Assembly (NCBI GenBank): GCA_013041785.1
Contig: JABDRK010000121.1
Span: 1 to 6,620 of the forward strand
Length of the DNA: 6,620 bases
Origin: Eudoraea sp.
Lineage (GTDB): Bacteria > Bacteroidota > Bacteroidia > Flavobacteriales > Flavobacteriaceae
Direction of reading: 5' to 3'
Part shown: positions 1-5,559 of the stretch, piece after piece
Numbering within the stretch: position 1 is the stretch's first letter
Layout of the letters: the number at the start of each line of letters is the position of its first letter
Made by a program: the position numbers and the translations under genes
Notes under the pieces: model-generated
Database searches by the model: none
What the model saw: the letters and a program-made list of their open reading frames with translations, nothing else
What the model was told of the DNA's origin: nothing

Positions 1-218
1 CACAGGACCAAGGCAAAACACAATTTGTTTACGAAAGTAAAATAAGCCTGATTGGATTGTGCAGTAGTAGTGATCAATGCAGTACACCTGAGTATCTATA
101 AAGATAAACTATATTACTGCCGTATGAAATATTTTAAACCGTTTTTACCTGTACGAGTAAAAAATCTCCATACCTGTCTGCCTGTTTGAAACCAGTTATC
201 CAGAGCAACTTAAATTTT
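1..218. other. Non-coding stretch downstream of the amidohydrolase gene
   Basis: I see no credible coding region here on either strand. It is A/T-rich. It contains an inverted repeat, TTTTTAC at 142-148 and GTAAAAA at 157-163, with an 8-base loop. This could form a weak hairpin on either strand, but no T-run follows the stem on the minus strand, so I do not call it a terminator. A second short inverted repeat, TTTAC/GTAAA around a 4-base loop, lies at 28-41. Read on the minus strand it includes TACTTTCG (32-39), one base away from the Bacteroidota -7 element TAnnTTTG. It could be the promoter of a gene starting left of the window, but there is no TTG at the expected -33 distance, so that reading is weak. 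Confidence 0.5.
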
Positions 219-1313
219 TTAATTATTGGGAAATAGCGCTTTGTCCAGTCCGGGTAAAAGCTTCATGGCGTTTTTATAATACACTTTACGCAGGACTTCA
301 TCGGGGAGTCCCAGACCATACATGGCCCAAAAAGCGTGGTACTTTTTGTAATAGGGAAAGTATTCATCATTCGTTTCCAATACCCTGAAATAGGTAGGAA
401 ACTCATTGGGTTGCCAGCTATCTTTACCAAAAAGTATGCGGTCCTGATAACGAATGAAAAAATCCCGGGCAAATCGCGGTTGCCTGCCCAATTCGGCAAT
501 TACCGCTCCAATACCTACGTACATATTGGGTATTTCATCCATCAAGGCAGCAAGTTTACCCAGGTTATTAGCATACCAGCCCATATGGGCATTAATGAAT
601 CGGGTGTTCGGGTGCTTTTTAAACATACGATGTTGCTCATCAATGATTTGCTGCCAGGGTGCCGGATCGTTATCCGAACGTTTGCGACCGGGTCGGGTTT
701 TTAATTCCAGCCAGCGTTCATTGTTGCTGTCCATCGGATCCCAAAAGGATTTAGGATCTGCCGAATGAATCAATACCGGGATACCCAGCTCACCACATTT
801 GGCCCAAATAGGATCCAGGCGTTTATCGTCTACTGTTACCCGATTTCCCTCGCTGTCGCGATGCCGAAGTCCCAGGCTCTTATAGATCTTAAGGCCCCTG
901 GCCCCATTTTTCACATCAGTTTCCAATTGACGCACTGCATTTTCAGTCCACCCGGGAGTACCGATGTCTTTAAAATCAATGTTGGCGAAAACCACGAAGC
1001 GGTTGGGGTAATTTCTGGACACGTTGTCTACTGCCTGTGCAAGTTGTTCTCCGGATCGACCACTCAGATTGACCATTACTGCCAAATTGAGTTTATCCAT
1101 ATCCGCGATAAGGGCCGACAAGTCCTGTGTAGCCATGCGAAATTGATGGCTGTGGATGTCTACGAACGGAAACTTGGCCCTGGGCACTTCTTTTCCAGGA
1201 ACCACAAGGGTGCTGGCAGGGTTATAGGCTTCAAAGGACATCTCCTGCCCGATTCCCATAATACAGGCAAGAAAGAAAAGACTGAACACGAATATTTTGG
1301 TTTGCATCGGCAT
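219..1313 (-). CDS. Exported amidohydrolase_2-type metal-dependent hydrolase
   Basis: This 364-residue protein has the motif order of the amidohydrolase superfamily (amidohydrolase_2, TIM barrel), which covers hydrolases and some decarboxylases acting on small organic molecules. The likely metal ligands are His54 and His56 in DIHSH, His183 in LIHSAD, His243 in NAHMGW, and Asp298 in FGKDSW at the end of the barrel. LKIYKSLG (141-148) fits a barrel strand. The N-terminus is a signal peptide: Lys6, a hydrophobic core at about 7-21, and probable cleavage before Gln23, which suggests the periplasm. Cys17 lies in the core but its context (FLAC) is not a good lipobox. ATG 1313 is used here; a second in-frame ATG at 1307 (MQTK) would serve equally well. 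The gene stands alone after a strong terminator, so it is probably transcribed separately. The family call is firm, but the substrate cannot be read from the sequence. Confidence 0.88.
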   Translation of the reverse strand: MPMQTKIFVFSLFFLACIMGIGQEMSFEAYNPASTLVVPGKEVPRAKFPFVDIHSHQFRMATQDLSALIADMDKLNLAVMVNLSGRSGEQLAQAVDNVSRNYPNRFVVFANIDFKDIGTPGWTENAVRQLETDVKNGARGLKIYKSLGLRHRDSEGNRVTVDDKRLDPIWAKCGELGIPVLIHSADPKSFWDPMDSNNERWLELKTRPGRKRSDNDPAPWQQIIDEQHRMFKKHPNTRFINAHMGWYANNLGKLAALMDEIPNMYVGIGAVIAELGRQPRFARDFFIRYQDRILFGKDSWQPNEFPTYFRVLETNDEYFPYYKKYHAFWAMYGLGLPDEVLRKVYYKNAMKLLPGLDKALFPNN

Positions 1314-1367
1314 TATCTCTGGTTAATATTATCTGGCTCCGTGGTTAAAATTACACTATTTAGACAT

Positions 1368-1395
1368 AAAAAAACTCCGACACAAGGTCGGAGTT
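1368..1395 (-). terminator. Intrinsic terminator of the repeat-protein gene
   Basis: Read on the minus strand, this is a perfect 9-bp stem, AACTCCGAC / GTCGGAGTT (plus-strand arms 1387-1395 and 1373-1381), with a 5-base loop. It runs directly into seven T residues (plus-strand A-run 1368-1374). It lies 25 bp past the stop codon of the gene ending at 1420 and before the amidohydrolase start. It should therefore separate the two transcripts. The plus strand has no matching T-run after the stem, so I read it as one-directional. Confidence 0.9.
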
Positions 1396-1419
1396 ATGAG
1401 GATTTTACTATTCAAAGAA

Positions 1420-2610
1420 CTAATTCCTTCTGGACTTGTTCTTTTTGGTCGTCTTCTTAGTCTTCTTCGCTTTTGACCTTTTAGTCTGCTTTGCAGATTT
1501 CCTGCTTTTCTTAACCGTTCTGGAGCCATCGGAATTTTTCTTTACCGATACTGCACTGCGCGAACCGTTGGGATTCTTTTTAACAGCAACAGTGCGACCA
1601 GATCCGTCAGGATTGCTTACGGAAGCCACGCGTTTTTTAGTACCATCAGCTTTGTTCACCCCAGCAGCTCGCTTGGTAGTTCCGTCTGATTTCCGGACTC
1701 CTGCTGCCCGGTACTTGTCTCCATCAGCCTGGTTAACGCCTGCTGCCCTTTTTTGGGTGCCATCAGCCTTATCAATGGCTACGGCCCGTTTTTTGGTGCC
1801 ATCCGCACGATTCACAGCAGCGGTTCTGACCTTATCCCCGTCGGCTTGATTTACGGTACGGGTACGGGTAGTAGTACCGCTACTTCTTGTTCTGGTCGTA
1901 ACCCGGGTAGCATAGGATCTTTCGGGATAGCGCACGGCATAATCATTTCTGCGCACGGTTTTATGTATCGTAACCGCCCTGGTACTTCTTCTTACGGTTG
2001 TCCTGTGATACACATGCCTTGTACTTACATGTACATGTACATGCGTGTGGTATACTGTAGTTCGAAAGGGTCTCCAGGGCCTGAAATATCTGGGATAATA
2101 CCCCCAGTAGTAGACAGAACGAAAGGGTCTGTAGAAGGGCCTCCAAAAAATTCCGAAGATGAGGGGACGGTAGGCATACACCGGTTCTATGATCACATTC
2201 GGTCCGTAGAGATATACATCCCCAACGACCTGAACACGGACTTCCTCATTGTCTTTTTCAAGTTCAATAGTTGCCACGTCCTGGTAGAGGTCTTCCCCCA
2301 GTACGGCCTGAATGGCCACAACATGGGTATTTCCTTCGGCAGATTCCATTACCCGTAAATAATCCACATATTCGTCCCCGTTGAGGTCGAGGTTGGATAT
2401 TTGCAATTCCGGGTCATTAAGGCGCTTTTCAAAGTCTTCCAGATCTTTGGAGTCTGCAAAAACAGAAGCTACAGCTTCCAGATCCAGGTTTTCACTAATT
2501 TCATCATTGCTGGCTGTTACAACAGCCTCCTCCTGTGACCACGAGTTAGTTGCCACAAATAAGGCGATCAGCATTACGATCGAATTTCTAAAGTTAAAAT
2601 GGTTTTTCAT
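1420..2610 (-). CDS. Exported repeat protein of unknown function with basic tail
   Basis: I cannot assign a function to this 396-residue protein. Residues 1-25 form a signal peptide (hydrophobic core about 10-20, likely cleavage NSWS/QEE). Residues about 40-145 form an acidic, folded-looking domain with an EF-hand- or dockerin-like loop, DLNGDEYVD (75-83), followed by a conserved-looking VQVVGDVYLYGP stretch. I recall similar N-terminal domains in Bacteroidota hypothetical proteins. Residues 143-184 are rich in Tyr, Phe, Trp, Pro and Arg (for example FWRPFYRPFR). Residues 187-202 are His-rich (HTHVHVHV). Residues 253-368 carry 13-residue repeats, and about 366-396 is almost only Lys, Arg, Ser and Thr. 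After the acidic N-domain the protein is strongly basic. This suggests binding to polyanions, the cell wall or metal, but that is inference only. ATG 2610 fits the signal peptide, with an A-rich leader (AATAAAAATGTCCC) and no clear Shine-Dalgarno site. It has its own terminator at 1368-1395. Confidence 0.85.
   Translation of the reverse strand: MKNHFNFRNSIVMLIALFVATNSWSQEEAVVTASNDEISENLDLEAVASVFADSKDLEDFEKRLNDPELQISNLDLNGDEYVDYLRVMESAEGNTHVVAIQAVLGEDLYQDVATIELEKDNEEVRVQVVGDVYLYGPNVIIEPVYAYRPLIFGIFWRPFYRPFRSVYYWGYYPRYFRPWRPFRTTVYHTHVHVHVSTRHVYHRTTVRRSTRAVTIHKTVRRNDYAVRYPERSYATRVTTRTRSSGTTTRTRTVNQADGDKVRTAAVNRADGTKKRAVAIDKADGTQKRAAGVNQADGDKYRAAGVRKSDGTTKRAAGVNKADGTKKRVASVSNPDGSGRTVAVKKNPNGSRSAVSVKKNSDGSRTVKKSRKSAKQTKRSKAKKTKKTTKKNKSRRN
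1507..1854 (-). repeat. Tandem 39-bp repeats encoding 13-residue ADG units
   Basis: These repeats lie inside the exported repeat protein, residues 253-368. Six units keep exact 13-residue spacing (residues 253-330, bases 1621-1854) with the consensus V-N-x-A-D-G-(T/D)-K-(K/x)-R-A-A-(G/x). Examples are VNRADGTKKRAVA, IDKADGTQKRAAG and VNKADGTKKRVAS. Three more diverged units follow, one of 12 and two of 13 residues (VSNPDGSGRTVA, VKKNPNGSRSAVS, VKKNSDGSRTVKK), where NPDG or NSDG replaces ADG. The DNA copies are visibly related but not identical, so the array is old rather than a fresh slippage product. Copy number could still differ between strains. Confidence 0.85.
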
Positions 2611-2713
2611 GGGACATTTTTATTGCTAAGACTGCTGCACTTGAAAATGGTTTAATCTATGCTAAAACGAGCGAAACAAATGAATAGTATGTGCGGCTGT
2701 AATTGTGGGAAGC

Positions 2714-2731
2714 AAAAAGGGAATACCCTTT
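2714..2731 (-). terminator. Possible weak terminator after mocA
   Basis: On the minus strand AAAGGG-TATT-CCCTTT forms a 6-bp stem with a 4-base loop, and the sequence continues as a T-run (plus-strand A-run 2714-2718). The first stem bases are the last two of the mocA TAA stop. The stem is short and two of the Ts belong to it, so termination may be incomplete. The position, right at the end of the Moco operon and before a 119-bp gap, is what one expects of a terminator. Confidence 0.4.
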
Positions 2732-3326
2732 AATCCAGGTTTCTTAACTGCAGATAGTCCTCGGGCGTGTCAATATCGAGCAGGCTGTGTTTTTTGGGGA
2801 CCATTATGGCTTTGTCCAAATGATCCCGAATAATTTTACGGGCACCATAATCCCCCTTCAGTTCCAGTAATTCTGGAAAAAGTGACTTGTTAAAAATGGC
2901 CGGGACACCTGCACCATGCTCATATTTTGTAGCTATCACCGGGACTGCGTCAGACTCATATTTCTTTATGATTCCCAGCAAATGCGACGGACTTACAAGC
3001 GGTTGATCTGCCAAAAGAACCAGTACCGCTTCCAGCTTTGGCTCTGCTTCAAGTGCGGCTGTAAGGCCAAATACCAAAGAATTACCCATCCCTTGTTCCC
3101 AGGTGGGATTGATTACAAAGTTGGCCTGATATTGCTGATGTGATTCCAGGATGCTATCAGCGTTAGCCCCAAGGACTACAAAAGGCTTGCCGAGGGATAA
3201 TGTATTGGCTATAGTGATAGTGTGGCCCAGCAGTGTAGTTGATTTGTAGGGCAGCATTTGCTTGGGTTCCCCCATACGGGTGGCGGAACCAGCGGCCAAA
3301 ATGATAATCCTTTTATTGTCCTGCAT
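2730..3326 (-). CDS. mocA: MocA-like molybdenum cofactor cytidylyltransferase
   Basis: This is a 198-residue NTP-transferase (MobA/MocA superfamily). In the MocA branch it joins CMP from CTP to molybdopterin, giving the dinucleotide cofactor used by xanthine dehydrogenase-type enzymes. Visible motifs are the nucleotide loop LAAGSATRMGEPKQ (10-23), NPTWEQGMGNSL (73-84), the metal-binding LADQP (105-109), GVPAIF (140-145), GDYGAR (158-163) and the closing DIDTPEDY (184-191). The length is normal for the family. I chose ATG 3326 rather than the TTG codon just before it: the ATG makes a TGATG overlap with the xdhC stop, the usual form of translational coupling, and an AAAAAAGGA stretch lies upstream inside xdhC. 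A GTP-specific MobA is the alternative. The paired xdhC and the motifs favour MocA, but nucleotide choice is not proven by sequence. Confidence 0.85.
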   Translation of the reverse strand: MQDNKRIIILAAGSATRMGEPKQMLPYKSTTLLGHTITIANTLSLGKPFVVLGANADSILESHQQYQANFVINPTWEQGMGNSLVFGLTAALEAEPKLEAVLVLLADQPLVSPSHLLGIIKKYESDAVPVIATKYEHGAGVPAIFNKSLFPELLELKGDYGARKIIRDHLDKAIMVPKKHSLLDIDTPEDYLQLRNLD

Positions 3327-4336
3327 CAACTGTGAATCGATCCTTTTTTGTCTTTTAAAAGCATGGGCGTTTTTCCCCTAACGATGGCCAGGATTTCAGA
3401 TAGTACGGAAATGGCGATTTCTTCCGGAGTTTCACTGCCCAGGTTTAGTCCGGCAGGCCCATAAATGCGTTCCAGAAAAGATTCCGGAACCTCGGGGTAC
3501 TTTTCAATAAGCCCATCCAGCAGTTTCTCGCGCCTGCTGGCTGGTCCCAGGAAACCGAGGTAGGCCGGGCTGGTTTCCTTTAAGGCAAGCAGGAAGGCAA
3601 GATCCTTGGCAAAATTATGCGTCATAAGGACAACTGCTGTCTCGGAATCAATACCATCGGTTTGGAGAGCTTCGGGCAGAACCGTGAGAAAATGCTGCGC
3701 CCCCTTAAAATCTGCAATGGTCTTTTGTTCCGTGGGTGCAGCAACGACGGTTACCTCCCATCCCATTTGGGCAGAAAACGCACAAAGTTTTACCGCATCG
3801 TGCTCAGCCCCAACGATGACCATCTTAAAGCAGGGCTTAAAACGGGTTGTAAAGGTTTGAAGGTTTTGGTCGGTATTAAATAAAGGCCTTAGTGGTAGTT
3901 TATTGTGAGTAAAGGTCATGGTACTCCCAAAGGTTTTATCCTGACCCTCAGCAAGCTTAAAGTGACTCGTAAATTCCAATTCTGTTCTATCCGCTATAGC
4001 TTTCCAAAAGGCATCCAGCCATTTCTGATCTGGGAGAAAAGGTTCAATCAGAATATAGAGTATGCCCTCACATCCCAGGCGATAGCGCCCATCATAGGTC
4101 ATTATTTTTGGGGTTCCAGTGTCGAAAACTTCCAGGGCCTGACGATAAACCTCTTTTTCCACGCAGCCGCCACTCACGGCACCAGTCATTTGCCCATTCT
4201 CCGCAATGAGCATCTGTACTCCGGGGCGCCTGTAGGACGACCCTTCCACATGTACTACGGTGGCCAGTACCACTTGCCTGTTTTCCTTACGCGCCGCTTC
4301 AAAAGCACTCACTATACGTTTGAGTTCATGGGTCAT
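3326..4336 (-). CDS. xdhC: XdhC-family molybdenum cofactor chaperone
   Basis: This 336-residue protein belongs to the XdhC/CoxI/PaoD family. Characterised members bind Moco, protect it during sulfuration and hand it to the xanthine dehydrogenase or aldehyde oxidase apoenzyme. The N-terminal XdhC/CoxI domain shows EGSSYRRPGVQMLI (31-44), GAVSGGCVEKEV (52-63) and RLGCEGILYILIEP (86-99), including Cys58 and Cys89. The C-terminal Rossmann domain starts at about 171 (KMVIVGAEHDA) and continues with VVLMTHNFAKD (235-245), YLGFLGPASRREKLL (259-273) and IYGPAGLNLGSETPEEIAI (291-309). The nucleotide loop reads GAEHDA where GAGxxA is usual. ATG 4336 lies 2 bp after the moeA stop, and the TGA stop overlaps the mocA start, so the three genes are almost certainly co-transcribed and probably translationally coupled. 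The pairing with mocA resembles the paoD/mocA roles in E. coli. Confidence 0.92.
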   Translation of the reverse strand: MTHELKRIVSAFEAARKENRQVVLATVVHVEGSSYRRPGVQMLIAENGQMTGAVSGGCVEKEVYRQALEVFDTGTPKIMTYDGRYRLGCEGILYILIEPFLPDQKWLDAFWKAIADRTELEFTSHFKLAEGQDKTFGSTMTFTHNKLPLRPLFNTDQNLQTFTTRFKPCFKMVIVGAEHDAVKLCAFSAQMGWEVTVVAAPTEQKTIADFKGAQHFLTVLPEALQTDGIDSETAVVLMTHNFAKDLAFLLALKETSPAYLGFLGPASRREKLLDGLIEKYPEVPESFLERIYGPAGLNLGSETPEEIAISVLSEILAIVRGKTPMLLKDKKGSIHS

Positions 4337-4338
4337 AA

Positions 4339-5535
4339 CTACAGAGATTTAAGGGGTCTATAATGCACAGCCTCACCGCGGGAATACTCCGCTTCCCTGG
4401 GATGGAGTTGAACAACACCATCGGCCTCAGCCAGAGAAACCAGATCCCCCGAGCCACTTGTATTTACCGGGGTAGCTTTAAGTATTCCTTGTTCCCATTT
4501 AAGATGAACTAATGGAAAACGGGTAAGCGTACCAGAAATTTGAATATTGGTGTCTAATACAACAGTTTTTGGATCCGAATCAAGTCCAAGGGATTGGTGC
4601 AACCAGGTCTTGAAATACAGGTGATAGTTAACAAGAGCAGAAACCGGATTCCCGGGGAATGAAAAAACCAAAGTCCCCTGGGTAGGCTGTGAGCCAAACC
4701 AGAAGGGTTTTCCCGGACGCTGCAATACCCCATGAAATATCTTATCTACGCCTATGTCCTGCAACACTTCCGGAAGGTAGTCATACTTACCCTTTGATAC
4801 CCCTCCACTAAGCAGTACAACATCCAGTTCATCAACCACATAGGCCAGTTTCTGCCTTATAATGTCTTTGTCGTCCTGCAGATGCAGTAGCATCGGCTCA
4901 ATTCCTTCTTGCTGTAAAGCCGCCTGAAGCGAATAAGTATTTGATCTCCGGATCTGATGGGAATCAGGGATAGTGTCTATTTCCACCAATTCATTTCCAG
5001 TTGAGATAACCGCTACCCTGGGTAACCTCTTTACCTTGATCTCCGCCTTCCCGACTGATGCAAGAACGCCAATTGCAGCCGGAGTAATTCTCGAATTGGC
5101 GGGGAGCAGCACCTGCCCTTTTTGCGTATCACTCCCTCGATAATGGATGTTCTGACCCTTTTTGGGAGCCGATTTTAGGGTAGCAATGCCGTTATTTATT
5201 TCAAGTTCTTCATACATCACCACCGTGTCGGCATCATAGGGAACCACAGCACCGGTCATAATCTCCATGCAAGTTTCCTGATCTTCCAAAACCGATGCAG
5301 GTGTTCCTGCAGCCAGTACCTTGACAACTTCAAAGGCCTTCCGGCCGTTCTCAAAAGCCCGGTAATTGATGGCTATTCCGTCCTTTGTAGCACGATCAAA
5401 TGGTGGAAAGTCCCTGTCTGCGGTGATATCTTCTGCCAATACCCTGCCCACTGCATCTTTAATCGGAACCGTTTCGAGCCCGTAGTCCCGTAACTCACTA
5501 CACACTTTTTCTAATGCCGTATCGAAACTAATCAT
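4339..5535 (-). CDS. moeA: Molybdopterin molybdotransferase MoeA
   Basis: MoeA inserts molybdate into adenylylated molybdopterin, releasing AMP and forming active Moco in the cytoplasm. At 398 residues it is full length. Visible in order are PPFDRATKDGIAI (44-56), the family's first signature; the TGAVVPYDADTVV segment (94-106); VISTGNEL (176-183) opening the MogA-like domain; HQIRRSNTY (193-201); LLSGGVSKGKYDYLP (241-255); QRPGKPFWFG (272-281); and FPGNPVSALVNY (293-304). A C-terminal beta domain covers about 325-396. Two positions I expect to be hydrophobic (Met/Val) are Lys here: Lys51 in TKDG and Lys248 in GGVSKG. The invariant-looking Asp52, Asp252 and PGNP residues are intact, so I expect it to be active. 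ATG 5535 lies 24 bp after the moeB stop, with AAGG about 9 bases upstream as a modest ribosome site. It is part of the Moco operon. Confidence 0.95.
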   Translation of the reverse strand: MISFDTALEKVCSELRDYGLETVPIKDAVGRVLAEDITADRDFPPFDRATKDGIAINYRAFENGRKAFEVVKVLAAGTPASVLEDQETCMEIMTGAVVPYDADTVVMYEELEINNGIATLKSAPKKGQNIHYRGSDTQKGQVLLPANSRITPAAIGVLASVGKAEIKVKRLPRVAVISTGNELVEIDTIPDSHQIRRSNTYSLQAALQQEGIEPMLLHLQDDKDIIRQKLAYVVDELDVVLLSGGVSKGKYDYLPEVLQDIGVDKIFHGVLQRPGKPFWFGSQPTQGTLVFSFPGNPVSALVNYHLYFKTWLHQSLGLDSDPKTVVLDTNIQISGTLTRFPLVHLKWEQGILKATPVNTSGSGDLVSLAEADGVVQLHPREAEYSRGEAVHYRPLKSL

Positions 5536-5559
5536 CCAAAGGAGCCTTGTAATTATGGT

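Noticed and set aside
142..163. Inverted repeat TTTTTAC / GTAAAAA as terminator of the amidohydrolase gene
   Set aside because: The stem is almost all A/T and no T-run follows it on the minus strand, so it does not meet the pattern of an intrinsic terminator.
1253..1266. Lipobox reading of FLAC in the amidohydrolase signal peptide
   Set aside because: The -3 Phe and -2 Leu do not fit the usual lipobox, and the residues after the Cys stay hydrophobic. Ordinary cleavage before Gln23 fits better.
1346..1353. TAATTTTA on the minus strand as a -7 promoter element for the amidohydrolase gene
   Set aside because: It is one base off TAnnTTTG and 33 bases from the start codon, but there is no TTG at the -33 spacing. 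Such matches are common in A/T-rich DNA.
765..1460. Long open frame on the plus strand (231 codons) opposite the amidohydrolase gene
   Set aside because: It runs antisense to a gene with clear amidohydrolase motifs. Its translation has no recognisable domain and it reads through the terminator region. It is a shadow frame.
1436..2358. Two plus-strand open frames opposite the repeat protein, one with a repetitive translation
   Set aside because: Their repetitiveness mirrors the 39-bp repeats of the minus-strand gene. The minus-strand frame has the signal peptide, the folded domain and the terminator.
2652..2679. TTG-N17-TAGATTAA on the minus strand as promoter of the repeat-protein gene
   Set aside because: The -7 part has two mismatches to TAnnTTTG and the spacer is shorter than usual, so the gap at 2611-2729 has no promoter I can support.
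3905..4363. 152-codon plus-strand frame opposite xdhC
   Set aside because: It is antisense to conserved XdhC motifs and shows no domain of its own.
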